In this document: piece by piece, positions 42,344 to 50,566 of the stretch
How the letters are laid out: each line of letters begins with the position of its first letter
Numbering within the stretch: position 1 is the first letter of the stretch
DNA from: Alphaproteobacteria bacterium
GTDB lineage: Bacteria; Pseudomonadota; Alphaproteobacteria; Caulobacterales; Parvularculaceae
Reading direction: 5' to 3'
Assembly (NCBI GenBank): GCA_016125425.1
Contig: WGLT01000002.1
Coordinates: 124,001 to 188,000, forward strand
Length of the DNA stretch: 64,000 nucleotides
The notes under the pieces: model-generated
The model's input: only the letters and a program-made list of their open reading frames with translations
Database searches by the model: none
What the model was told of the DNA's origin: nothing
Translations under genes and position numbers: made by a program

Positions 42344-44800
42344 TCAGGCAGGCGCTATGATCTCGGCCGGCGATATTTCCGGTTGGGCGTAATAATTTCC
42401 CGCAGTGCAATATTCCGGCGGCGGCCCGCCCCGCGCGCGCCATGCGACGATATCGGCCGTGCCGCCGAGACCGCGCGACCGCTCCCCGTCCCAAACCGCC
42501 AGCAGCAAGTCTGCTCGCTCCGCGATATAGGCCCCGGCGAGCGCATATTGCTGTCGCCGCGCAACCGGATCGTCGCCTTCCGACCGGCTCACATCCGCAA
42601 GATCCCCGAAGCGCAGCGGCATCTCAATATAGCGCTCGCTTTTTGCAACAAGACGCAAGAACCGATCGAGCTCTTCTCGGCCTTCGTCCGAAAAGTCCTG
42701 TATCAATGCTTCAAAGGGCAGCGGCAGCGGCACGATGTAAGGCACGCCGAGCTCGAGCGCGATTTCAGCCCCGATAATATCCGTACCCGGCGCCAGCGAC
42801 GTCAGCATCACGGCTTCGCGGTCCGGGCGGGCGTTGATCTCTTTGAGCAGGCGCGCGCGAAGCGCGGCGCGGACACGGTCCGCATCGAACGGACGGTGCG
42901 CGCCGGAGCGGTGACCGACGACGCCGATCGTGAAGGAAGGCCGGGCGTCAAGGCCCGCGGCCTTCAGCGCCTGGCGCATCTGGTCGACAATGCGATAGTC
43001 GACGCGTGTTTCGGCGTCCGGGATCTCGCTCCACGGGCGCAAAAGATTGTGCCTGCGCGCGGCGTCCACGCGCTTTTCGTCAAAGGTCCACCCGGCGAGA
43101 AATCTCTCATTCATCCAGCGATGGTGTTCGACCAATGCGAGCTTTTGCACGTCTTCCGGACTGACATTCATGGGCCGTTCGGAAGGCGCCGAGAGCTCGT
43201 CCGCAGCTTTTGTGATGCGCATACGGAGCACGCGCGCCTTGGCGAACAGATGATCGGCGCTCTGCCGGCAAGAATCCCTGAATTCGGGCGCCAGCGCGGC
43301 CCAGCTTTGCTCCGATCGGCGCTGAATGGCGGCGGCGTCCGCGCCGGGCTGCCGGGTCAGCGTCCGCTGCTCGATATAGAGCGCATGGATGCGCTTGGCG
43401 ACAGCCTCGCGCCGCGGATCGATCAGCGTCGGGATGAAAAGGCGGCCTTTGTCGGCCGACAACAGATCTTCGAGCGTGCCGAAGGCGAACAGGCCGTCGG
43501 GCATTTCCCGTTCGGCGACGCTCGCGTCGAGAGCGAATGCGCCGTCGAGCCGCATCCTGTCGATGTTGGATCGTAGCAGCTCGCCGATCCCGCGCGTGCG
43601 CGCCAACCGAACCAGGATGGGCGCGTTCAGGCGCCGCGATACGTGTCGGGCCTTTTGCGGGCGGACCAGCAGAAGCCGGCGAAGCGACAGGGCGACGCTC
43701 GCCGCTTTCTCCGCTTGCGCGCAGCAAACGACATGGAGCGTCGCATCTTCCGGGATCTTTTGGTAATCGAAGTCGGCGAGACCCGTAGGGTAAAAGGCGA
43801 TCTTTCTATACTCGATATCCGCGATTTCGTCGATCGCCGGATGGGCCGCCCGCAGAAGATCGACGTCGTTTTCGTCCTCTTCGGCCAGGATGGTGAACTT
43901 GACGCGTTCCGTGCAGAGGGTGACGCATTGGCGCAAGGTCTCGGTAATGACCTGTATGCCGAGGGAGTTGAGACCATAAACAGCGATGTGAATGCGCTTG
44001 TGACCGAAGGCGTCAGCGTAAATGTCCGGCGGATGAGCGCGCAGAAGCTGTCGGGCGGCAAGTTCGTCGAGACTGAAAAACCGTGTGTGCAGGCTTTCGG
44101 AAAGGCCTGTGAACTTGAAATATTCGCCGAGGCGGGCGCCGATGGACGCCTCTGTAAGCCCGACCCAAAGCTCAATTTCCGCCGGTTCCGATTTTCTGCT
44201 GGGCGCGGCTCCGGATATTGTCGTATTCGCCGCGAGGATAAATTGCAGCGCGTCGGTCACGCCGGCATGCAGAAATATCGCCTGATTCGCCTTTGAAAGC
44301 CTTGCGCGCGTTAGCGTTTCCGGCGCGCCGGGATCGCCCGGCACTATGATCGCGCCGCTTTTTCTCGCCCGCTGCGCGAATGTTGTATCCAGATTCTTGT
44401 CGATGATGACGGAACGCAGATCAGGGTCATCTTCCCGCAACGCGTCAAGGAGCATCAGACTCTCTTCGCTGAGACCGATCAGGACGAGATGGCCGGACAG
44501 CTGCGAGAGTTTCACGGCGCGTACGACATTCCGGGCCAGATCGCGCGCGAAGAGTTCGATCAGGCCATATACGGCGAACACCGGCGCTATGAAGGCCTGG
44601 ACCAGTATGACCGGATTATCGATATGTTCTTGAATGACCCATGAGCCGTTCAGGGGAAACAGGGTCAGCACCTTGTAGATGTCATGGGCGTAATTGCCGT
44701 CGCTGCCGCCAAACAGACGCAGCGCGACGACCCCGATCAGGACGAAGAGAATGAAAGCGCTGACGATAGCGGCAAGGCGTCGCGATGCGGATTCCCCCAT
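42344..44800 (-). CDS. Membrane protein with RCK/TrkA-N-like, RyR and SLOG-like domains
   Basis: 818 aa from ATG 44800; the track start is a TTG 23 codons upstream. Two hydrophobic helices (9-30, 62-85) precede two Rossmann/TrkA-N-like regions (HLVLIGLSEESLMLLDALRE at 104-123; IHIAVYGLNSLGIQVITETLR at 270-290). Residues 545-612 match the RyR domain (VEHHRWMNERFLAGWTF, SEIPDAETRVDYRIVDQM). The C-terminus (622-795) is SLOG/LOG-like: FTIGVVGHRS, MLTSLAPGTDIIGAEIALELG, DLLLAVWDGE and GGTADIV. The 2TM-RCK plan resembles potassium channels but no TVGYG filter is present. SLOG domains sense nucleotide signals; I infer a membrane effector gated by a TIR-made ligand. Sampled lines are only 52-60% GC. 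Confidence 0.82.
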   Translation of the reverse strand: MGESASRRLAAIVSAFILFVLIGVVALRLFGGSDGNYAHDIYKVLTLFPLNGSWVIQEHIDNPVILVQAFIAPVFAVYGLIELFARDLARNVVRAVKLSQLSGHLVLIGLSEESLMLLDALREDDPDLRSVIIDKNLDTTFAQRARKSGAIIVPGDPGAPETLTRARLSKANQAIFLHAGVTDALQFILAANTTISGAAPSRKSEPAEIELWVGLTEASIGARLGEYFKFTGLSESLHTRFFSLDELAARQLLRAHPPDIYADAFGHKRIHIAVYGLNSLGIQVITETLRQCVTLCTERVKFTILAEEDENDVDLLRAAHPAIDEIADIEYRKIAFYPTGLADFDYQKIPEDATLHVVCCAQAEKAASVALSLRRLLLVRPQKARHVSRRLNAPILVRLARTRGIGELLRSNIDRMRLDGAFALDASVAEREMPDGLFAFGTLEDLLSADKGRLFIPTLIDPRREAVAKRIHALYIEQRTLTRQPGADAAAIQRRSEQSWAALAPEFRDSCRQSADHLFAKARVLRMRITKAADELSAPSERPMNVSPEDVQKLALVEHHRWMNERFLAGWTFDEKRVDAARRHNLLRPWSEIPDAETRVDYRIVDQMRQALKAAGLDARPSFTIGVVGHRSGAHRPFDADRVRAALRARLLKEINARPDREAVMLTSLAPGTDIIGAEIALELGVPYIVPLPLPFEALIQDFSDEGREELDRFLRLVAKSERYIEMPLRFGDLADVSRSEGDDPVARRQQYALAGAYIAERADLLLAVWDGERSRGLGGTADIVAWRARGGPPPEYCTAGNYYAQPEISPAEIIAPA

Positions 44801-45013
44801 AGTCTTTTCGCCTGCGCGCTGTTTCGGGCCGTTTGGCGGCCTTCGTGCAAAAGTCCGGACAAAGAACAATTACCGGTGAAGCCGAATGCGGCGGCGGCGC
44901 GGTTTCTTTGCTCCTCAAAGCGTTCGATTTGATTCCGCCGCGCGCCTGAAGAAGCCTAGCGGCGGCCCGAAGCGCGCGTCAAGCAGTGCGGGCTTCGGCG
45001 TCCTCCGGCCCGG

Positions 45014-45985
45014 TCAATCGGCGATTCTCGATTTTTCGATCAGCGCTTTTGCGCCTTTTTCAAGGAGCGAAATCGCGACTTCCCGGCCGAGCTCGCGGGG
45101 GCGTGCGGCCGGACCGGCGGCGTCGGCTTCGACGATCTCGGACCCGTCTTCGGCGAGCACGGCCGCGCGCAGGAACATCCTGTCGCCGTCGCAGCTCGCA
45201 TGACCGGCGATCGGAGAATTGCAGTGCCCGTTCAGGATCCAAAGGATTTCGCGCTCGGCGGCCGCAGCCGCGCGCGCTCTTTGATCGTCGATGACGGCGA
45301 GACGCTTGCGCGCGTCGAACGCGCGCGCGGGACATTCGATCGCGACAATGCCCTGTCCGATCGCCGGCAGCATTTCTTCGATTGAAAATTCATAGGCCGC
45401 GCGGTCGGCCGCGCCGATGCGGTCAAGGCCCGCGCGGGCCACGACAAGCGCGTCCGCAGGGGGCGTCTCGGCTCCATTCGGCAGCTTTTGCGGAACGCCC
45501 TCATCGAGCTTCCTGATCCTCGTATCGGCCGCGCCGCGAAAGTGAATAATCTCCGCCCCCGGATAAAGCCGGCGCAGATAAGCGGCGCGGCGAACCGAAT
45601 TGGTGCCGATCTTCAGGCCCTCCGCGCGCGTGTCGAGAAAACGCGAAAGCGCGATGTCGGCCCGCAGCACGAGAGCGTCCCGGAACGCTTCGCGCTTCAG
45701 CGTCGCGGCGATCACAAGGCCGGGCGTTTCCTCGTCGCCCGGCATGTCTTTCAGGGAGTGCATCGCCGCTTCGATGCGCCCGTCGCGCATCGCCGCGCGG
45801 ATCTCGGCGACGAAGGCGCCGCCTTTGCCGCCATGCCGCTCGAGCTTTGACACCTGGTCGCGATCTCCGAGCGGCTTGTAAACCGCCGCTTCGAAGTCTT
45901 CGTCCGGCCAGGCCAGACGAAGCTGGCGGATCGCTTCCTTCGTCTGGGCGAGCGCCATGGTCGTGCCGCGCGTTCCGATCCGCAT
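45014..45985 (-). CDS. hemC: Hydroxymethylbilane synthase (divergent)
   Basis: 323 aa. Polymerises four porphobilinogens into hydroxymethylbilane. The catalytic HSLKDMP is at 76-82 (Asp 80), substrate-binding Arg stretches are present (KIGTNSVRRAAYLRR, FRGAADTRIRKLDEG), and the dipyrromethane-cofactor Cys is C255 in LNGHCNSPIAGHA. The N-terminus (GTRGTTMALAQT) and the cofactor loop, normally GGCxxPxA, differ from mainstream HemC, so a specialised paralogue is conceivable. Lies upstream of the RyR-SLOG gene on the same strand with about 210 bases between. Confidence 0.88.
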   Translation of the reverse strand: MRIGTRGTTMALAQTKEAIRQLRLAWPDEDFEAAVYKPLGDRDQVSKLERHGGKGGAFVAEIRAAMRDGRIEAAMHSLKDMPGDEETPGLVIAATLKREAFRDALVLRADIALSRFLDTRAEGLKIGTNSVRRAAYLRRLYPGAEIIHFRGAADTRIRKLDEGVPQKLPNGAETPPADALVVARAGLDRIGAADRAAYEFSIEEMLPAIGQGIVAIECPARAFDARKRLAVIDDQRARAAAAAEREILWILNGHCNSPIAGHASCDGDRMFLRAAVLAEDGSEIVEADAAGPAARPRELGREVAISLLEKGAKALIEKSRIAD

Positions 45986-46042
45986 GAAGCCTCCTTGCCG
46001 GCTGCTTATGCGGGCTATGGCGCGCGGGAGGCAAGAGCCCGG

Positions 46043-46387
46043 CTACAGGATTTCGAGCACCGCTTCGGGCGGGCGGCCAAGCGCCGCCCGGGCGCCATTG
46101 ACGACAATTGGCCGCTCGATGAGAACAGGGTTCTCCGTCATGGCCCTGATCAAGGCCGCGTCGCTAAGCGACGGGTCTTCCAGCCCGAGCGCCTCGTACG
46201 CCTCTTCGCCCTTGCGCAGGATGTCGCGCGGCCGTTTGCCGAGCTTTTCCAGGAGCGCCGTCAGCTCGCCCTTTGTCGGCGGGTGTTTCAAATATTCGAC
46301 GATCCGCGGCTTGAGCCCGCGCGCCTCGAGCAAGGCGAGCGTCGCTCTCGATTTCGAACAGCGCGGATTGTGAAAGATCGTCAGCAT
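46043..46387 (-). CDS. arsC: ArsC-family glutaredoxin-type arsenate reductase
   Basis: 114 aa. HNPRCSKSRATLALL places the catalytic Cys at residue 10, and ENPVLIERPIVVNGARAALGRPPEAVL near 86-112 supplies the conserved Arg contacts of ArsC. Reduces arsenate to arsenite with glutathione/glutaredoxin, although many chromosomal members may act on other substrates. No ars operon gene accompanies it. Three bases after the response regulator gene. Confidence 0.9.
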   Translation of the reverse strand: MLTIFHNPRCSKSRATLALLEARGLKPRIVEYLKHPPTKGELTALLEKLGKRPRDILRKGEEAYEALGLEDPSLSDAALIRAMTENPVLIERPIVVNGARAALGRPPEAVLEIL

Positions 46388-46390
46388 GGT

Positions 46391-47080
46391 CTAGATCGCG
46401 AGCCTGTAGCCGCCGCTTTCCGTCACGAGGAGAGAGGCGTTTGACGGGTCCGGCTCGATTTTCTGGCGCAGCCGATAGACATGCGTTTCAAGCGTGTGCG
46501 TCGTCACGCCCGAATTATACCCCCAGACCTCGTCGAGAAGCACGTCGCGGGTCACGGCGCGCCCGCCCGCCCGATAGAGATATTTCAGGATCGACGTTTC
46601 TTTCTCGGTAAGCCGGATTTTCTTGTCGGCCGGCGTCACGAGCATTTTCACCGCGGGGCGGAACTCATAGGGGCCGATCTTGAAGACCGCATCCTCGCTC
46701 TGCTCATGGCTGCGCAGATGCGCGCGCACGCGTGCGAGCAGCACGGCGAACTTGAACGGTTTGGTGACATAATCGTTCGCGCCGGAATCAAGTCCGAGCA
46801 CCTGATCGGCGTCGGTGTCGGCGCCCGTGAGCATGATAATCGGCGATTTAAAGCCGTTCTTTCGCATCAGCTCGCAGGCCGCCCGCCCGTCCATATCGGG
46901 CAGCGCGACGTCAAGAAGGACGAGATCGATATGCGCTTCCTGCTTCGTCTTCTCCACCGCCTCATGCGCGGTCGCGACCGCTTCGGCGTCGAATTCGTCA
47001 TGGAGATTGAACTGTTCGACAAGCGCCTCGCGCAGGAGCGGGTCGTCGTCGACGAGCAGAATGCGTTTCGCGCGCGCCAT
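46391..47080 (-). CDS. OmpR-family response regulator
   Basis: 229 aa. Receiver domain with acidic pocket VDDDP at 10-14, phosphoacceptor D57 in LLDVALPDMDG and Lys of YVTKPF; then a winged-helix OmpR/PhoB domain (IRLTEKETSILKYLYRAGGRAVTRDVLLDEVWG...THTLETHVYRLRQKIE). No histidine kinase gene is adjacent, so it is an orphan here. It resembles the CenR-like envelope regulators of Alphaproteobacteria, but that is only an impression. Confidence 0.92.
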   Translation of the reverse strand: MARAKRILLVDDDPLLREALVEQFNLHDEFDAEAVATAHEAVEKTKQEAHIDLVLLDVALPDMDGRAACELMRKNGFKSPIIMLTGADTDADQVLGLDSGANDYVTKPFKFAVLLARVRAHLRSHEQSEDAVFKIGPYEFRPAVKMLVTPADKKIRLTEKETSILKYLYRAGGRAVTRDVLLDEVWGYNSGVTTHTLETHVYRLRQKIEPDPSNASLLVTESGGYRLAI

Positions 47081-47154
47081 ATGATCCGTTTTCCGCTTTG
47101 GCTCGTTGGCCGTGCCTTCACTCTTTTAGACGCTCCGGGAGGGGCAGGGCAATC

Positions 47155-47844
47155 TCAGGCGATCGGGCTGGAGCGCGCGCCCATTATGGCCGCGCCCACG
47201 CGCACATGGGTCGCGCCAAGCTGGGCGGCGATTTCGTAATCTCCGCTCATCCCCATTGAGAGATTTTCTATACCATTGCGTGCTGCGATTTTCGCAAGCA
47301 GCGCAAAATGCGGCGCGGGCGGCTCGTCCGCAGGCGGAATGCACATCAAACCCTCGATCTCGAACTCGTAGGTTTTGCGGCACTCGGCGATGAACGCATC
47401 CGCCTCGCGCGGGACGACTCCCGCCTTTTGAGGTTCTTCTCCGGTATTGATCTGCACGAACAGGCGCGGGCGCCGGCCCTGCTTGTCGAATGCGCCGGCG
47501 AGCGCGCGCGCAAGCTTGGGGCGGTCAAGCGATTCAATCACGTCGAAAAGCGCCGCCGCCTCCTTTGCTTTGTTGGTCTGCAACGGGCCGATGAGGTGAA
47601 GCTCGACGCCCGGATAAGCCGCCTTGAGCGCCGGCCATTTCGACTGCGCCTCCTGCACCCTGTTCTCGCCGAAAATCCTGTGGCCCGCCGCGAGAAGCGG
47701 CGCGATGCGGTCCGGCCCGTAGGTCTTGGAGACGACGACGATGTTAATCCGCTCGCCCGCGCGCCCCGCCTCCGCGGCGGCGGCGTTGAGCCGGGCGCGC
47801 ACCTTTGCAAGATTGGTCACGGGATCGGGATCTGTCTCGGTCAT
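47155..47844 (-). CDS. yggS: YggS-family PLP homeostasis protein
   Basis: 229 aa. Single TIM-barrel PLP protein: VVVSKTYG places the Schiff-base Lys at residue 40, then FGENRVQEAQSKW, LHLIGPLQTNK, LFVQINTGEEPQKAG and the phosphate-binding LSMGMSGDYEIA...HVRVGAAIMG. Controls PLP balance and amino-acid levels without known catalysis. Its start codon is only 9 bases from the start of the divergent ThiE-like gene. Confidence 0.94.
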   Translation of the reverse strand: MTETDPDPVTNLAKVRARLNAAAAEAGRAGERINIVVVSKTYGPDRIAPLLAAGHRIFGENRVQEAQSKWPALKAAYPGVELHLIGPLQTNKAKEAAALFDVIESLDRPKLARALAGAFDKQGRRPRLFVQINTGEEPQKAGVVPREADAFIAECRKTYEFEIEGLMCIPPADEPPAPHFALLAKIAARNGIENLSMGMSGDYEIAAQLGATHVRVGAAIMGARSSPIA

Positions 47845-47853
47845 GGAGGTCGC

Positions 47854-48474
47854 TTGCCGAAACTCCTGAAGGATCGGGCTCTCACGCTAGCAGCCGCTGC
47901 GCGCCGCCTCAATTCGGCTCACCGCGCGCGCGCGCCTTTTTCTCTCGCTTTCCTCACCGACAGGACTCGCATTGCAGATCCTGCGTCGATCGCGATGGCC
48001 CTGCCGAGGGGAGCCGCGCTCATCCTGCGCGATTACGATGCGCCCGAAAGGCGCGCAATGGCGCAGACATTGAAGCGCATCTGCGCCGAGCGCGGGGTTT
48101 TGTTTCTCGTCGGCGGCGACGCGGCGCTGGCGCGGCGAATGCGCGCCGACGGCGTTCATCTGCGCTCGGATCAACTTTCCGGGCCGCGCCCGCCATTTGA
48201 TATCGTATCGGCGTCCTGCCACTCCGCCGCCGAACTTCGGCGCGCCCGCGCGCTCGGCGCAGATATCGCGTTTCTGGGGCCCGTTTTCGCGACGGCGAGC
48301 CATCCCGGCGCGGGCGCGATGGGCGCGAGCGCCTTCAAGACGCTGGCCAGGCTGGCGGCCCTGCCCGTTCTGGCGCTTGGCGGCGTCGACGAAAAGAACG
48401 CGGCCCTGCTCGCCGGCGCCAATGTCGCCGGCTTCGGCGCGATCGGAGCGTTCTCACCGGCGCAAAAAAGTTAG
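47854..48474 (+). CDS. Thiamine-phosphate-synthase-like TIM-barrel protein
   Basis: 206 aa from TTG 47854, chosen because GGAGG (47845-47849) precedes it at 4 bases and barrel strand 1 (LAFLTDRTRIADP) needs an upstream start; ATG 47996 would remove it. The 388-aa track ORF is over-extended across yggS. ThiE features: GVHLRSDQL, ADIAFLGPVFATASHPGAGAMG (phosphate loop) and VLALGGVDEKNAALL. No other thiamine gene is nearby, so it may be a TenI-like or salvage relative. Confidence 0.82.
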   Translation: MPKLLKDRALTLAAAARRLNSAHRARAPFSLAFLTDRTRIADPASIAMALPRGAALILRDYDAPERRAMAQTLKRICAERGVLFLVGGDAALARRMRADGVHLRSDQLSGPRPPFDIVSASCHSAAELRRARALGADIAFLGPVFATASHPGAGAMGASAFKTLARLAALPVLALGGVDEKNAALLAGANVAGFGAIGAFSPAQKS

Positions 48475-48497
48475 GGCGGGTTTCGGAAAACCCGCCC
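48474..48497 (-). terminator. Terminator between the ThiE-like gene and the porin
   Basis: GGGCGGGTTT (48474-48483) and AAACCCGCCC (48488-48497) pair perfectly around CGGA. On the minus strand the stem is followed by TAACTTTTTTG, so it ends porin transcripts. On the plus strand it begins at the last base of the ThiE-like stop codon and lacks a T run. Confidence 0.7.
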
Positions 48498-48526
48498 CAG
48501 CTCGCCATCCCCTCTAAGCTAGGCGC

Positions 48527-49747
48527 CTAGAATTTGATCGAGCTTTCAATGACGGCGGTTGCGGCTTCTTCCTGGCCGCCGGCCGCCGCCGGTTTTTTGG
48601 ATTCGACGAATTGCGCCGCCGCGCCGATCGTGATGCCGCGGCCGATGAAATAGGTGACGCCCGCCTGCGCCGTCTGCGTGTTGCGGAAGAGAATGGGATC
48701 AGCCGGATTGATGCCGACGGGATCGGCCTCCGACTGGCCGTAGCCGAGCATGAAGCCCCAGTCGCCCTTCTCCTCGCCTGTGCGGAACGTGACGCCCGCG
48801 TCGAAGGCGAGATACCCTTCCTTGTCAAGATTGGCGAGGCCTGCATTGGTCGTCTTCAAAGACCCGCCGATCGTGATGCCGCGGAAACCGAGATTGAGGC
48901 CGACCGAATACGCCTTGTAGTCGCCGAAGATCGGAGACAGCGCTTGCGAGCTGTCTTTCTGCGCGGTGACCACGCTGGCGCCGAGGCCGACGAGAAGACG
49001 GTCGCCGCCGATGCGGACGCCTTTTTGATAATAGAGGGCGCCTTCAAGAACGTCTTGCCAGTGCGCGGTGTCCGTCAAAAGCGTGCCGTCCGGCGCGAGA
49101 ACGAAGCCCTTGTCCGGCGCGCAAAGCCTGTCGCCGCAATCGGCCAGCGCCGGCGAATAGGAAACGCCGAGCTGCAGGCCGCCGACGACGCCACCGAGAA
49201 AATTCGCCGGCGGCATATAGGTGATCTTGGTGGAGTAGCCGGAGAAATCGTTGACAGTATGAACGTCATTCAGGCCGGAAAGATCCGTTCGCCAATCATT
49301 GACGTTGATGGAGCGGAAAATCGTCGGCGACGTGACCGCAAGCTGGCGCGCAATGCCGGGCGCGCGCCCGACGATGATCTCGCCGAACGATCCGCGCGAA
49401 TAGGCGTAAGCGCCTTCGAGAAATGCGTCCGAACCGAGAGGGGCGATGCCCCGAGGCCCGCCGATCAACAGGCTTGAATACCGTCCGCCGGCGTAAAGAC
49501 GGTCGGGCTGCTGCCCGTCGAGTCGCCCCTCGACGACCGCGCCGATTTCGACGCCGTTTTCAAGAACGGTCGACCCCTTCAATTTTACGTCGGCGTCGGC
49601 GTCGCCTTTCGCCTTGCCGTCGCTGACGCCGGCGACGGCGGTCGCCTCGCCCGAGACCTGGAGTTTCACCGGGTCGGCGGCGTGCGCGGCGCTGGCGGCT
49701 GCGACAGCCGCGCCCAAGCCCAGGAATATCTTTCGCGTCAGCCGCAT
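48527..49747 (-). CDS. Outer-membrane porin
   Basis: 406 aa. Signal peptide MRLTRKIFLGLGAAVAAASAAHA cleaved before ADPVKLQVSG. The mature part is a series of alternating beta strands, starting LQVSGEATAVAGVSDG and ending in IESSIKF with the C-terminal Phe recognised by the Bam complex. It contains the general gram-negative porin pattern (FGEIIVGRAPGIARQLAVTSP, YSTKITYMPP). Passive uptake of small solutes across the outer membrane. A 341-base leader with phased CTCAAC repeats lies upstream. Confidence 0.88.
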   Translation of the reverse strand: MRLTRKIFLGLGAAVAAASAAHAADPVKLQVSGEATAVAGVSDGKAKGDADADVKLKGSTVLENGVEIGAVVEGRLDGQQPDRLYAGGRYSSLLIGGPRGIAPLGSDAFLEGAYAYSRGSFGEIIVGRAPGIARQLAVTSPTIFRSINVNDWRTDLSGLNDVHTVNDFSGYSTKITYMPPANFLGGVVGGLQLGVSYSPALADCGDRLCAPDKGFVLAPDGTLLTDTAHWQDVLEGALYYQKGVRIGGDRLLVGLGASVVTAQKDSSQALSPIFGDYKAYSVGLNLGFRGITIGGSLKTTNAGLANLDKEGYLAFDAGVTFRTGEEKGDWGFMLGYGQSEADPVGINPADPILFRNTQTAQAGVTYFIGRGITIGAAAQFVESKKPAAAGGQEEAATAVIESSIKF

Positions 49748-50088
49748 GGGAGGTCGGGGGCCTTCAAGCTCGTCTTCTTCAGTTCAGGGTCGTCCGACGG
49801 ACATCATCCTCGAGGACCCGCTCTTGCGTCGCGAAGGCCGTCGCCAGCCAGCTCAACGCCTCTCAACAAACTCAACGCAACAAACGCGCCGCCGCCTGCA
49901 GTCGACTGACGGGCGCTTTCGCCGCAGCGCACGCCGAGGCGCGCGCTTCACCATGCCCCGTCAATTCATAAAGTCGCGGGGAAGCGCCGGTCAAGAAACC
50001 GCGGGGGCCGCCAGTTGTGTAATCGAAGGTTTGTGGTAGGAAAGCCACGTTAGCGGCGCGGGCCGCTGCGGGTGCGGATTTCTCTCCT
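49748..50088. promoter_or_regulatory. Divergent control region of porin and DUF3576 gene
   Basis: 341 bases with no supported gene. On the plus strand CTCAAC occurs at 49852, 49862 and 49871 (GTTGAG in the porin direction), spaced 10 and 9 bases, i.e. about one helical turn, 105-130 bases before the porin start. They could bind an activator or repressor on one DNA face. No convincing -35/-10 pair was found by eye. Confidence 0.35.
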
Positions 50089-50559
50089 ATGACGGCGGAA
50101 AAGGCCAGACTTATCAAAGTATTGCTGCTCGCGACGCTGGCGGGCGTGTTGGCCGCCTGCGCCAGCAAAGGCGGCAAGGACCCCAAAGACGCCGCGCTCG
50201 CGTCATACCGGCTCGCTTCGCGCGGCGGCGAGGCGACCACGGTTAACCGCTATTTGTGGGCGGCCTCGCTCGAAACCTTGGACTTTCTGCCGGTTTTCTC
50301 GGCCGATCCCATCGCCGGTCTGATCATCACCGACTGGTACCAGAACCCGGAAACGCCGAATGAGCGCTTCAAGGTTACGGTCTATATCCTCGACAGCTCG
50401 CTGCGGGCCGACGCGCTGAGGGTCTCCGTTTTTCGCCAGCAGCGCGACGAAAAGAGCGGCGGCTGGCAGGACGCCAGCGTCAATCCCGCGACGTCGCGCG
50501 AGATCGAGAATGCGATCCTGACGCGCGCCCGTCAGATCCGCCTCAACGAAATCAGCTAG
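50089..50559 (+). CDS. DUF3576 family lipoprotein
   Basis: 156 aa. Lipoprotein signal ending LAAC (Cys 24) after MTAEKARLIKVLLLATLAGV. The mature domain contains NRYLWAASLETLDFLPVFSADPIAGLIITDWYQNP and VTVYILDSSLRADALRVSVFRQ, typical of DUF3576, a family confined largely to Alphaproteobacteria. Function unknown. It normally precedes leuS; here a cupin gene lies between. Confidence 0.9.
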   Translation: MTAEKARLIKVLLLATLAGVLAACASKGGKDPKDAALASYRLASRGGEATTVNRYLWAASLETLDFLPVFSADPIAGLIITDWYQNPETPNERFKVTVYILDSSLRADALRVSVFRQQRDEKSGGWQDASVNPATSREIENAILTRARQIRLNEIS

Positions 50560-50566
50560 GCCCCCC

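Noticed and set aside
44920-44960. Possible tRNA-Gly 3'-end duplicate (GTTCGATTTGATTCCGCCGC) as an island attachment site
   Set aside because: Only GTTCGA and scattered bases match the tRNA T-arm/acceptor; too weak to call an att repeat.
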